Source of the DNA: Promethearchaeota archaeon
GTDB lineage: Archaea; Asgardarchaeota; Lokiarchaeia; Sigyniarchaeales; SOKP01
Assembly (NCBI GenBank): GCA_019057795.1
Contig: JAHLWS010000042.1
Span: 1 to 64,000, forward strand
DNA length: 64,000 nt
Reading direction: 5' to 3'
The notes beneath the pieces are model-generated. The model was not told the DNA's origin and made no database searches. It was given only the letters and a program-made list of their open reading frames with translations. Made by a program: the position numbers and the translations under genes. Each line of letters opens with the position of its first letter. The first letter of the stretch is position 1. Of this stretch, positions 16,142 through 25,505 are shown piece after piece.

Positions 16142-16312
16142 CTCGATTACCTTTTTTTTAAAATAGACTATTTGGTAGCAATTTCTTAATAATTTAATAT
16201 TTTATATAACTACTTTATAACATTTATTTTTTGTCTTTTAACCTCTCATTCACTGAAATTAAAATAAATCACTATTTAAAAAAGCAAGTCAAAAAACTCA
16301 ATTTTTAAATGT

Positions 16313-17227
16313 ATGAAATCTATTAATTTTATAATATTATTTATAGAAGATAGAGATAAAGTGAATATTAAAATGCAATACGCTATTATGTTTCAAGTTT
16401 TCGAAGGCGGAGTAAGTGAACCTATAAAATGGAATAAAGACAGTCTCACAGCTGAAAACAATATTATCATCTTAGATGAGGGATCTTCCTCTCTTTTTTT
16501 ATGGTATGGGTCAAAACAAGGGTTAGTTTCAAGAAGAACTGCACTTAGACAAGCACAATCACTAAGAGGACATGGATTTACTGTCGGTAAAAGTATAGTC
16601 GGGAGAGATATTAAAGATTTAAAAGAAATTGATCAAAGGAAAATTGGTAGGGTTCTTGAAACCGATGAAATAAATGAGGATCTTCAAACTTTATTAAATA
16701 AAGAGTATAAGGAATTAGATAATTTTGTTATAACCTTTGAATTAAAAGAAATTGTAAAACTCGTTGAAAAAGTAATACCTAAACCTGAACCTAAGATTGT
16801 ACCTAAACCCGAACCAGTAATCGAGCAAGAAACTCCTAAAGTTGTAAAAACAGAAATGAAATTTGCTTCTGAATATGACATTAAGCCAGATCTTGTTTTA
16901 GAAAGTAAACCAACCGAAAAGCCATCAATATCTACTACAAAAGGTTCTACACCAGAACCCAAAGTTGCGTCTAAACCTGCGTTAGATCTTTCCATCCAAG
17001 CTAAAATAGGATTTGTGTTAGTAGGAATTTTAGAACATTATGATGATATTTGGATTTCAATAAAAGAAGATAAGAGATATTCCGTTGAGCACATGGATGG
17101 AAGAGTATGTGAATTCTCAATTGTCGAAGGTAAGATTAAATTTACAGTAGATTCTTTTTCAGGCATCTCTACAAAGATTAAAACTGAAATACAAAAGAAA
17201 TTTGTAGAACTATCAAAACTAATGTAA
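16313..17227 (+). CDS. Gelsolin-like domain protein with Pro/Lys-rich linker
   Basis: A 304-residue protein in three parts. Residues ~20-135 resemble a gelsolin/severin segment: NNIIILDEGSSSLFLWYGSK, then SRRTALRQAQSLRGHGF, matching the family's 'hydrophobic-Asp-x-Gly-x-x-x-hydrophobic-x-Trp-x-Gly' block followed by an amphipathic helix. Residues ~160-225 are a low-complexity linker with repeated Lys-Pro-Glu-Pro. Residues ~230-304 form a small globular C-terminal domain (ILEHYDDIWISIKED). Gelsolin-like proteins of Asgard archaea bind and remodel actin. The assignment rests on motif pattern only. A TATA-like TATTTAAA lies about 30 bases before ATG 16313; ATG 16373 is an alternative start that would begin at the domain itself. 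Confidence 0.5.
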   Translation: MKSINFIILFIEDRDKVNIKMQYAIMFQVFEGGVSEPIKWNKDSLTAENNIIILDEGSSSLFLWYGSKQGLVSRRTALRQAQSLRGHGFTVGKSIVGRDIKDLKEIDQRKIGRVLETDEINEDLQTLLNKEYKELDNFVITFELKEIVKLVEKVIPKPEPKIVPKPEPVIEQETPKVVKTEMKFASEYDIKPDLVLESKPTEKPSISTTKGSTPEPKVASKPALDLSIQAKIGFVLVGILEHYDDIWISIKEDKRYSVEHMDGRVCEFSIVEGKIKFTVDSFSGISTKIKTEIQKKFVELSKLM

Positions 17228-17357
17228 TTCTTTTTTTCCTAATTTTTTATATATTGGAATTTAAATTTTAAGCTTTTTTCTTTATTATTATTAAGAATAA
17301 TAGTTTCGATTCTTAATGTTATAGTTATTATTTTTAAAAAAATAATTTTGTAAAATT

Positions 17358-19115
17358 ATGAAATTCAAAACATTAGCAGTTTTATTTTCTGATTTAGAGG
17401 CCACCCCAAAAAGGCTCGAAATGATCGATATCTTGTCGATGTTTTTTAGAAATATAAAAAAGAATATAGATTTTAAGGATTTAGATAAAATAATCTATTT
17501 GTTGCAAGGTAAATTAGTTTCGAATATAAAACAATTTCCAAAAATCGGTCTTGCAGAAAAAATGATAATTGAGGCGCTTTCTTTACATTCTGGGATCGAA
17601 AAAAATAAAATAAAAGAAGTTCTAATAAAAATTGGAGATATTGGGGCTACTGCCGAATTAGTATTAACAAAAAAGAAAAAGCAAAAATCTCTATTTGATT
17701 TTGAAGATAAACCTAGTGAAATGGAATCTTTATTAGAGATTTCTGAATTATATTCTGCTTTACAAAAAATTGCCTTAAGTGAAGGAGCAGGATCGCAGGA
17801 TGTGAAACTAGGAATTTTAAGAGGTTTAATGAGTAAAAGTTCTCCTTTAGAGACTAAGTATCTATTACGCATAATTACATCAACTCTAAGAGTAGGTGTA
17901 TCAACATTAACTATTATTGATGGGTTAGCTTTAGGGTTTACCGGCGTTAAAAAGAATAGAGAATTTATCGAAAAAGCCTATAATTTGCATCCTGATATGG
18001 GAAATATTACAATAATTTTAGCAGAAAACGGTATAGAAGAAGTAAAAAAGATTAATATTAGTTATGGCATTCCAATTCGAAGTATGCTTGCCTCTCGGGT
18101 TCCTTATGCAGAAATTATTGAAAAAATAGGTTCACCTTTAATAGCAGAATATAAATTAGACGGAGAGAGATTACAAATTCACAAGCAAGGAGATAATGTT
18201 TTGCTCTTTTCACGGCGATTACTTGAGATATCTAAACAGTTTCCAGATGTTTGTCAAATTGTACGTGAAAATGTGAAAGTAAGTAATGTTATTATTGAAG
18301 GTGAAGTTGTTGCTATGGATGCCTTTTACGAAAAAATGCTCCCATTTCAAGTTTTAAGTAAAAGAAGGAGAAAATATGACATCGAAGATGTTTCAAAAGA
18401 AGTTCCTGTCAGCTTATTTTTATTTGATTTGCTAAAAATTGAAGACGAATCCTATATAGAAAAACCATTCCTTGAACGACGAAAAAAATTAGAAGAAATT
18501 GTGAAGGAAAGAGATGAAATACATTTAGTTAAATCCGTTTTAATAAATACAACACAAGAATTATTAGAATTTTTTAATGAAGCACGAAATAATGGAACGG
18601 AAGGAATTATAGCAAAATCTATTAAAGTGGAGTCTGTATATCAAGCAGGGAACCGTGGTTTTCTCTGGATTAAATTAAAGGGATTGGAAGGAGGCAAATT
18701 AAAAGATTCTATAGATGTAGTATTAGTTGGTGCTTTCCATGGCAAGGGTCGAAGAACAGGCGTTTATGGAACATATATAGGCGCTGTATTTGATCCTGTG
18801 GATAATAAATATATTGCTTTTACTCGATTCTTCTCAGGGTTAACTGACGAATTATCAGAATCCTTAACAAAAGATATGGAGCAATATAAGGAAAAAAAAA
18901 AACCTAATAATGTTATTTGTGAAGATATTCCAGAGATTTGGTTTAATCCAGAAGTTGTAGTTGAAATTATTGGTGACGAGATCACTGTTAGCGAGAAGTT
19001 TTCTACTTTAGGATACTCCCTGAGATTCCCTGTTTTCCAGAGATTTCGACCAGATAAAGGTCCAGAGGATATAACTACAGTTGATGAAATTAAAAAGCTT
19101 TATAATTCTCAGTAA
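17358..19115 (+). CDS. lig: ATP-dependent DNA ligase (archaeal LigB/Lig1 type)
   Basis: A 585-residue DNA ligase. The nucleotidyltransferase motif I, AEYKLDGERLQIHK, carries the AMP-accepting Lys266. Later motifs are clear: RRLLEISKQFPD (III region), IIEGEVVAMD (Glu, motif IIIa/IV), TEGIIAKS (motif IV) and FLWIKLKG (motif V). The N-terminal ~210 residues form the helical DNA-binding domain (LLRIITSTLRVGVSTLTIIDGL). The last ~130 are the OB fold (SIDVVLVGAFHGKGRRTGVYG). Length and domain order match archaeal replicative ligases that join Okazaki fragments. A minus-strand HEAT-LRR gene converges on it, with 17 bases between. Confidence 0.95.
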   Translation: MKFKTLAVLFSDLEATPKRLEMIDILSMFFRNIKKNIDFKDLDKIIYLLQGKLVSNIKQFPKIGLAEKMIIEALSLHSGIEKNKIKEVLIKIGDIGATAELVLTKKKKQKSLFDFEDKPSEMESLLEISELYSALQKIALSEGAGSQDVKLGILRGLMSKSSPLETKYLLRIITSTLRVGVSTLTIIDGLALGFTGVKKNREFIEKAYNLHPDMGNITIILAENGIEEVKKINISYGIPIRSMLASRVPYAEIIEKIGSPLIAEYKLDGERLQIHKQGDNVLLFSRRLLEISKQFPDVCQIVRENVKVSNVIIEGEVVAMDAFYEKMLPFQVLSKRRRKYDIEDVSKEVPVSLFLFDLLKIEDESYIEKPFLERRKKLEEIVKERDEIHLVKSVLINTTQELLEFFNEARNNGTEGIIAKSIKVESVYQAGNRGFLWIKLKGLEGGKLKDSIDVVLVGAFHGKGRRTGVYGTYIGAVFDPVDNKYIAFTRFFSGLTDELSESLTKDMEQYKEKKKPNNVICEDIPEIWFNPEVVVEIIGDEITVSEKFSTLGYSLRFPVFQRFRPDKGPEDITTVDEIKKLYNSQ

Positions 19116-19132
19116 AGAAAAAAATTTATTTT

Positions 19133-20515
19133 TTAAATATAAACCTGAAGCCCCTTTTCTTCTAATTTTTTCAAAAAAGAGGGGTAAATTTTAAGGTTAT
19201 TTTCTGTTAAATATAATTCTTCTAAAAAATCAAGAGAATTAAGGGTATCTGGAAGTTTAGTTAATTTATTCCTAGACAAGTTTAAAATTTTTAAATTTTT
19301 TAAATTTCCAATTGTACTTGGAATCGTTTCTAATTGATTATCGCCTAAATTTAATATTTCTAAGGAATTAAGTGAGCCTATTGACAATGGAACGTTTACT
19401 AACTCGTTTCTTTCAAGATCTAAAGATTTTAGAGATGATAGATTATTTAATGAGGAAGGAATGCTAGTCAATAAATTCCAACTCAAATTCAAGGTTATTA
19501 ATGATTTTAGGGATAAAATAGAATCCGGAATTTTTGTTAGTTTATTGTCGTGAAGATTTAAATCTTTTAGGTTAATTAAATTTCCAAAATAGTTAGGTAA
19601 TAGTGTAAGCTGGTTTAGCCTTAAATTTAATTGTTCTAATGAGATTAAGGAACAGATTGAGTTTGGAAGATTTTGGAGTTCATTCTTCCAAAGTAATAAT
19701 TCTTTAAGCTTTGAAAGCAAACCAATATTCTCAGGAAGATTATTTAAATTATTTACATTTAAATTAAGGTATTCTAACGAAATTAAAGTACTAATCCACC
19801 CTGGAAGTTCTGTTATTTGATTATATCTTAAAGTCAATTTTTTGAGAGAAGTAAGGTATTTAATAGCAATAGGTAATTTTGTTAAACCTTTAAATATAAA
19901 ATCTAACTCCACGATTTTACAACGGTTAATAGTATATTTCAATCTCCAATAAGTCTTTTTCAAGTAAATCAATGTGAAATAATTAATTAAAATGTCAGCT
20001 AATTCCATACGAGTAAATAATTTCGAGCCCTTGGCAAAGCTTAAAGTCTCAAAGCCAATTTTAAAATCTTTATCATCGATTTGTTTTATCTCGTGAATCA
20101 AGATTAGTTTTATAATGGGTTCGTTTCTTTTTTCTAAGTTGTTAATTATAGCTATTAATGAATCAAAAATTGTATACAAACAAGTTTGAGATTCTTCGTG
20201 ATGAAGAGCCCATCTTAGTGGGTTCAAAGCTTTATCTTTAAAATTATACCGTAAAATAAGAGTGGCTTCGTTTCTGATTTTTTCATCTGAGTCCGAAATA
20301 AGTAAATTTTCAAAGAAACTAAAAAGCTCCTCCTTTTTTACGCCAGTATTTTCAAAATTATCCCCAATACTTCTTAAAATTTGAAGGCTCTCGTAGCGGT
20401 CTTTAACTTTTGTACTATTTTCTATTAATGTGATTAGTTGCTTAACTGCTGACGATACATCTATTATTTTTTTATTAAATTCGTCAAAAATCTTAGTCGG
20501 TGTGCGTCTCGTAAT
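19133..20515 (-). CDS. HEAT-like + LRR protein (paralogue 2), inferred AUU start
   Basis: A 460-residue paralogue of its neighbours. HEAT-like helices at the N-terminus include ENLLISDSDEKIRNEATLIL. The linker is FTRMELADILINYFTLIYL. About ten leucine-rich repeats follow (for example LTRLPDTLNSLDFLEELYL-type units with LNLSRNKLTKLPDTL). No ATG, GTG or TTG precedes the TTG at 20227, which would delete the whole HEAT part. The homologous frame is open back to a TGA at 20527-20525. ATT 20515 aligns with the Met of paralogue 1 and has GAGG seven bases upstream, so I use it. The stop codon of paralogue 3 (20531-20529) is 13 bases upstream, which implies one operon. Confidence 0.75.
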   Translation of the reverse strand: MTRRTPTKIFDEFNKKIIDVSSAVKQLITLIENSTKVKDRYESLQILRSIGDNFENTGVKKEELFSFFENLLISDSDEKIRNEATLILRYNFKDKALNPLRWALHHEESQTCLYTIFDSLIAIINNLEKRNEPIIKLILIHEIKQIDDKDFKIGFETLSFAKGSKLFTRMELADILINYFTLIYLKKTYWRLKYTINRCKIVELDFIFKGLTKLPIAIKYLTSLKKLTLRYNQITELPGWISTLISLEYLNLNVNNLNNLPENIGLLSKLKELLLWKNELQNLPNSICSLISLEQLNLRLNQLTLLPNYFGNLINLKDLNLHDNKLTKIPDSILSLKSLITLNLSWNLLTSIPSSLNNLSSLKSLDLERNELVNVPLSIGSLNSLEILNLGDNQLETIPSTIGNLKNLKILNLSRNKLTKLPDTLNSLDFLEELYLTENNLKIYPSFLKKLEEKGLQVYI

Positions 20516-20528
20516 GTAAATCCCTCAA

Positions 20529-22028
20529 CTATTTATAAATTATTAAGCCATTTTTTTCTAATTTACCCAAAAAATCGGGTGTTTCTTCAATATTATTAAA
20601 GTTTAAATCTATAATTTTCAATGATTTAAGATTCTCAAGAGATTCGGGAAGTTTTTTCAATTTATTCCCCCATAAACTCAATGTCTCAAGAGATTTAAGA
20701 TAACCCACACAATCGGGTAAAATTTCAAAACGATTCCAACTTAAATTTAAATCTTTTAAATTAATTAACGAGCTAAACGACTTAGGTAAAGAAGTTAAAT
20801 TATTATTCCATAGAGTTAATTCTTTAAGCGTAGAAATTTTACCAATTGATTCAGGAAGTTCAATTAACTTATTATCAAATAATTGTAATATTTCTAATGA
20901 TTGCAACGACCCAAGCCAAGAAGGAAGTGATGTCAATTTATTTCCTCCCAAACCCAATTTTTTAAGAAATTTAAGAGGTTTTACCCATTTAGGAAGTCTT
21001 TCTATATTGTTCAATCCCAAATCTAATTTCTTAAGAGAAGTCATTCGCTTGAAAGAACCCTTTAATTTGCTTAGATTGTTTCCGTGCAAATCTAAGACTT
21101 CTAAGGTTGCTATATTCTTTATTGTTTTTGGTAAAGAAGTTAATTCATTAGCTCTTAAATCTAGATGTTTCAACGATTTTAAAGAGCCAATAGAAAGTGG
21201 TAAACTTTTTAGTTTATTATATCTCAAATTTAACACATTTAAGGCCGTTAATAAACCAATAGAATGAGGAATTGATTTAATTTTATTATAACTCAAATCT
21301 AAGTGAATCATTGAAGATAAAAAGCTAATAGTTTTAGGTATCATAGTAAGTCTATTAAACTTTAAATCTAGAATTTCTAATGATGTTAAAAATTCCATAA
21401 AATCAGGAAATTTGTTCAAAATTGTCCATCCAAAAACATGACTACTAACATCGGATAAATCTAATTCAAAAATTAGACCCTCTCTTACCTTAAAATTAAT
21501 TTGACCAAATCTTTTTTCCAGATCGGCCACAATAAAATAATTCTCGATAATTTGTGAAAGTTCAAAACTCGAGAAACTTTCAATATCTCTTTTTTTGAAT
21601 AAGAGATTTAAATTTTCAATTATTTTCTCGTTTCTTATTTTTTTTATTTTATTAATTAACAAGGATTTTGATTGAGGAGTATCAATTTTTCCTAATATAT
21701 TTGAGATTGCTAACAAACATTTTAAGGATTCTTCATGTTTAAAAGACCATACCATCGGCTCAAAGGCAATATCTAAAAATAATTTATCTATGACATTAGC
21801 AGCGGCATATCTTATACCCTCTTGGGAATCTGAAATAAGTAAATTTTCTAATAGTTTGAAAACATCCTTAGATTTAGCATCAATCTGAGATAGCGTATTA
21901 ATGCTTTCGATTCTTTTATTTAGATTATCGCTATTATCTATAATCGATATTAATTGATTTATTACTGAAAATTTATCTAATTTTTTGCTCTTATAATTTT
22001 TTTTAATTAATTTTTGAGATAATTCCAT
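20529..22028 (-). CDS. HEAT-like + LRR protein (paralogue 3)
   Basis: A 499-residue soluble protein. Residues ~20-150 are HEAT-like helices (ENLLISDSQEGIRYAAANVI). The linker FSSFELSQIIENYFIVADLE is followed by a beta entry strand. About twelve LRRs of 23 residues run from ~205 to the end (LKHLDLRANELTSLPKTI, LEILQLFDNKLIELPESIG). The repeat 'LxxLxLxxNxLxxLPxxI' is of the plant/Ras-suppressor type, usually a protein-protein scaffold. It is the first gene of a two-gene unit with paralogue 2. The 264-base region upstream (22029-22292) contains only AT-rich promoter-like sequence. Target and role are unknown. Confidence 0.85.
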   Translation of the reverse strand: MELSQKLIKKNYKSKKLDKFSVINQLISIIDNSDNLNKRIESINTLSQIDAKSKDVFKLLENLLISDSQEGIRYAAANVIDKLFLDIAFEPMVWSFKHEESLKCLLAISNILGKIDTPQSKSLLINKIKKIRNEKIIENLNLLFKKRDIESFSSFELSQIIENYFIVADLEKRFGQINFKVREGLIFELDLSDVSSHVFGWTILNKFPDFMEFLTSLEILDLKFNRLTMIPKTISFLSSMIHLDLSYNKIKSIPHSIGLLTALNVLNLRYNKLKSLPLSIGSLKSLKHLDLRANELTSLPKTIKNIATLEVLDLHGNNLSKLKGSFKRMTSLKKLDLGLNNIERLPKWVKPLKFLKKLGLGGNKLTSLPSWLGSLQSLEILQLFDNKLIELPESIGKISTLKELTLWNNNLTSLPKSFSSLINLKDLNLSWNRFEILPDCVGYLKSLETLSLWGNKLKKLPESLENLKSLKIIDLNFNNIEETPDFLGKLEKNGLIIYK

Positions 22029-22292
22029 TAATCTTCCAAATTTGGTTTAGTTTTTTAAATTTTTTGTGTTGTATTAAAGTAGTTAACTTTTCATAATGAT
22101 TTTTATTTTTCTTTTAATGATGATCTTGAAACATCGACAGTAATATAATTATTAGAATTTTTTTAAGAGAATTATAAGTTGAGATTAGTTTTAATTACTT
22201 TTCATTTAAAAAAATTCACAGATGCTTCTCACTGTGTTCCTCGAAATTTCTTTAAAAATTAAACCAGATTAACTTTGTATAAAATTTTGATT

Positions 22293-23570
22293 TTATAGTC
22301 TAAAATATAAATCACAAAATTGTAAGCGTTCTTCGATCCAATCATAGAGAAATTGAACTGCTTCATTCAAATCAAATTCATCATTACTGTAAAGATATTG
22401 GTCTGGCCATTTAGGTTGAATATCTCCTTCAACAGTTATAGGCTTCCACATTTCAAGATCGATTTCTAATACTTTCTGAATTTGATTATACATTTTTGTA
22501 ATTAAATCAAAAATATATTCTTTTGTCCATAAATCGGCTCTTAATTCTGCCCAACGAATTTTTACTTCTTGCATAAATTCCTTATTAAGGGATAATCGCA
22601 AATATAATAAATTACGTCTTTGAAAATAAACTTCTGAATTCGAATCGTACTTTTTCCAACCCAGTTGCCCAAATGAACCATCAAAATCCCATGGAATTAA
22701 AAAAAATTTACTCGGTATAGAATTTCGTACAAGATAATAATTTTTACTCCAAAAATCCTTATGCAAAATAAAGAAGTTGAAAAGATAGAAATCTATTAAA
22801 TTCTTTTTATCAAATTTTGAAAAAATCCCCGTAGTTTCATTAAAAAATTCCACGTTGGAGGTATTATTTATAAAAAGTACCAAATCCTCAATTATCTGAT
22901 CAGCAATATAAATTCCATCTTCCTCATTAGGATATTCTTGCTCCCAATGTACTATTACATAAAAATTATAATGGTGACTTGGAGTTTGAAGGAGTAGACT
23001 GGTATTCAAATTGTTTTGAGCATCATCAAGCCCAAATAACCTTCTATCTGTTCTTTCTGCAAGTAAATAAAGTCCTTGGAATTCGTTGTTAATAAACAAT
23101 TTTACGAACATAGATTCAGGTAGGATTGCTGTAGGATTTGATGGAAAGAGACTACGCCATAAATCAAAAGCTAACTTAGTTCTCATTCGTGTATGATCAA
23201 AATAATTTCCAAATAACTGCCAATCATCATCTATCCTCATTCCATATAAAGAGTGTCTACCTTTTAGTTCTAATCGATAACTTTTCTTGGGAAGTACAAC
23301 ACTTGTTCTTCCCCTATACTTTATATTGGATAAGAAAATGCATTTATTTAACTCTACGACTGCTGGTATATAATAGTTACCTTTGATTTCTTGATCATAC
23401 CTTATGTATATTTCAGGCAATTCTGAAGTCTCTTTTTCAGTCTCTTTCTCTGGTGTGCTATTACGCTGAATGATAACTAAAGTTGGAGTTATGATTAAAA
23501 AGAAAATAGAAAAAAGTAAAAAATCTCTCCTTTTTCTATTTTTTGGGGATTTATTAATTTTATTCAACAA
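22293..23570 (-). CDS. CotH-family (atypical protein kinase) membrane-anchored protein
   Basis: A 425-residue protein with one N-terminal helix (residues ~14-34, RRDFLLFSIFFLIITPTLVI) and an extracytoplasmic domain. The domain matches CotH kinases: IKYRGRTSVVLPKKSYRLEL (Arg and Lys of the N-lobe), DDWQLFGNYFDHTRMRTKLA, GLYLLAERTDRR and the catalytic-loop-like IPWDFDGSFG. Bacterial CotH phosphorylates spore-coat proteins; archaeal roles are not known. It closes a three-gene minus-strand cluster with a DUF4956 membrane protein and a VTC-domain protein. This trio recurs in bacteria and suggests a shared function at the envelope. A 25-base gap separates it from the DUF4956 gene. Confidence 0.85.
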   Translation of the reverse strand: MLNKINKSPKNRKRRDFLLFSIFFLIITPTLVIIQRNSTPEKETEKETSELPEIYIRYDQEIKGNYYIPAVVELNKCIFLSNIKYRGRTSVVLPKKSYRLELKGRHSLYGMRIDDDWQLFGNYFDHTRMRTKLAFDLWRSLFPSNPTAILPESMFVKLFINNEFQGLYLLAERTDRRLFGLDDAQNNLNTSLLLQTPSHHYNFYVIVHWEQEYPNEEDGIYIADQIIEDLVLFINNTSNVEFFNETTGIFSKFDKKNLIDFYLFNFFILHKDFWSKNYYLVRNSIPSKFFLIPWDFDGSFGQLGWKKYDSNSEVYFQRRNLLYLRLSLNKEFMQEVKIRWAELRADLWTKEYIFDLITKMYNQIQKVLEIDLEMWKPITVEGDIQPKWPDQYLYSNDEFDLNEAVQFLYDWIEERLQFCDLYFRL

Positions 23571-23595
23571 AACCTCACATTTTGTATTAAATCTA

Positions 23596-24348
23596 CTATA
23601 ATTCTTCAGCAGAATTTCCTTCGATTAATTTGATATCAGAAATAAATTCCTTCTCTTGAATTTTTGAGAGTAGTGATGATTTAATTTTCATCGAATCTTT
23701 AAAAATTTCTCTTTTTTTTTTTATTAACGATAATTTAGGGCTTTTAAATGTTATAATAAAACTTAATCGATTGTTTTCATCATCAATAGAACTAACACTT
23801 AAAAGAGAGTAATACTTTAAATGTTGAGTAAAAATAGTACTTAAGAATTCAAAATAATCTTTTGATTTAGGAAAATTCATTTCTAAAAGATCTTGAGCTA
23901 AATATTTTTGTCCAAATTTTGTAATATTCATGAGATACATTATTAGACAGCCTGTAATGGTTAACAACATTGCTATAGGATAAAATCTGATTCCACATGC
24001 CATGCCCATTGCCATAATAAAGAAAATAAAACCTAAATCTCGAGCATCTTTTATAGCACTCCGAAATCTGACAATAGATAAAGCACCTATCAATGTAAAA
24101 GCTCGTGCTATATTTGATCCAATTATTAACATTATTATACTGACAATTATTCCTAATAGCACTAAAGTTTGAGTAAAATTATGTGAATATGATACACTTG
24201 TATGAGTCCCCCTATATGTTATTGCTATTATAAAGGATAATACAATACTCCAAAATAGAACCATCATAACATCTATAATATCAAATTCAGCTCCAATAAT
24301 TATAAATGAGTCTTCTAAAAATCTCTTAATAAAATCGTCAATCGCCAT
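23596..24348 (-). CDS. DUF4956 membrane protein
   Basis: A 250-residue protein with about four membrane helices in the first 150 residues and a cytosolic alpha/beta C-terminal domain. The block NIARAFTLIGALSIVRFRSA, then IKDARDLGFIFFIMAMGMA, is the DUF4956 signature (Ala-Arg-Ala-Phe...Gly-Ala-Leu-Ser-Ile-x-Arg-Phe-Arg). Members usually sit beside VTC-domain and CotH genes, as here. The biochemical function is unknown; the C-terminal domain (KYYSLLSVSSIDDENNRLSF) looks like a ferredoxin-like fold. Start ATG 24348. Confidence 0.8.
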   Translation of the reverse strand: MAIDDFIKRFLEDSFIIIGAEFDIIDVMMVLFWSIVLSFIIAITYRGTHTSVSYSHNFTQTLVLLGIIVSIIMLIIGSNIARAFTLIGALSIVRFRSAIKDARDLGFIFFIMAMGMACGIRFYPIAMLLTITGCLIMYLMNITKFGQKYLAQDLLEMNFPKSKDYFEFLSTIFTQHLKYYSLLSVSSIDDENNRLSFIITFKSPKLSLIKKKREIFKDSMKIKSSLLSKIQEKEFISDIKLIEGNSAEEL

Positions 24349-24520
24349 TATTTTCTTTTAATAAATTATCTAAAATAAAGTTTATTTAAAAATAACTAAC
24401 AAAAGATAAGATTTAGATTAAAATATATCTTTTTTCTACTGGTTGTACAATTAATCATAAAAATCTAATCAATTCAAAATCAATCTGTTTAGATAATTGA
24501 AAATTTTATATAAAGCAAAT

Positions 24521-25303
24521 TCATCTAATCATAACATTAAATAACTTCTTTTGCCGGGAAAGTAGGTATTTGATATCTAATTTTTCAACTCCACTAACAA
24601 ATTTGGACATCTTTTCTCTAACCATATTGTTTCTTTGTATAATATTGATGGCCCATTTTGGGATATATTTATTGAATTTTAATTCCATAATACATACATT
24701 TGGAGATTTAATATAATGCAAGCCTCCACCATCATGGAAATTAAAATTATAATTTCGAACCCTTAAATTTGTATCAAATGTAATTCTAAATTTCGATACG
24801 AATTCAGTATTAAAAGCTTGCCTTTTATAGCAGATAAAATTAACTGGTCTTAAATGAAATCTGTTATAATTAAACCATACCTCATCTAGAACTTTTTTAT
24901 TTTGAGGTGAAAGACTTCTAGAAAAATTTCTTGCTTCTTGAGTTTTATTATTAATAATTTTAAAAACATTATTCAAAGGTACTTTAATTCGTTTTTTTGA
25001 AAAGCTTTCATTTACTCTTTTTTTAAGTTCAATATAAACATAGTCCTCCTCCATATTATCAAAAAAATCTGGATAGTACCGAATTCTAAATTTTACTCTA
25101 ATATTTATACCATTTTTCTTTCTATAATAAGATTTTCCAAAAGGAGAGTCAAAATATAAACTTCTTACTTCATAACTATGGTTATTTTTGACATATTTAT
25201 CAAGTTCCATAAATGGCGTTATTTCTTTTAAAATTTTATCTCTTTCCATCAATGAAATGATATATTTTAACTCAAATCGATTAAAAGTTATTTGGATCAT
25301 CAA
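24521..25303 (-). CDS. VTC-domain (polyphosphate-polymerase-like) protein
   Basis: A 260-residue protein of the VTC/CYTH-like tunnel fold. Signature elements: RFELKYIISLMERDKI at the start, HSYEVRSLYFDSPFGKSYYRKKNG (here read as two blocks, SYEVRSLYFDS and FGKSYYRKKNG), RVKFRIRYYPD, VYIELKKRV and a late VCIMELKFNKYIP. The alternating basic and acidic residues inside these strands bind nucleotide, metal and phosphate chains in yeast Vtc4. Whether this protein makes polyphosphate or serves the CotH/DUF4956 partners is not known. It is the first gene of the trio, with a 172-base gap to the DUF4956 gene, so it may have its own transcript. Confidence 0.8.
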   Translation of the reverse strand: MMIQITFNRFELKYIISLMERDKILKEITPFMELDKYVKNNHSYEVRSLYFDSPFGKSYYRKKNGINIRVKFRIRYYPDFFDNMEEDYVYIELKKRVNESFSKKRIKVPLNNVFKIINNKTQEARNFSRSLSPQNKKVLDEVWFNYNRFHLRPVNFICYKRQAFNTEFVSKFRITFDTNLRVRNYNFNFHDGGGLHYIKSPNVCIMELKFNKYIPKWAINIIQRNNMVREKMSKFVSGVEKLDIKYLLSRQKKLFNVMIR

Positions 25304-25505
25304 AATTTAATATATACTTGCTTATCAAAATTAAAATGAAATATATATTTATAATATTATTAAAAAAGGACTATCAAATATTCATTTTAAGAAAATTGTG
25401 TATTTTCTTTTAAGGTTAGGTTATATATTTAATTCAAAAAATATCAAATGAAATTGGTGAGGCGTTTAGTAGAGATCTGGGATATATGTCCAAATTATTA
25501 TAATT

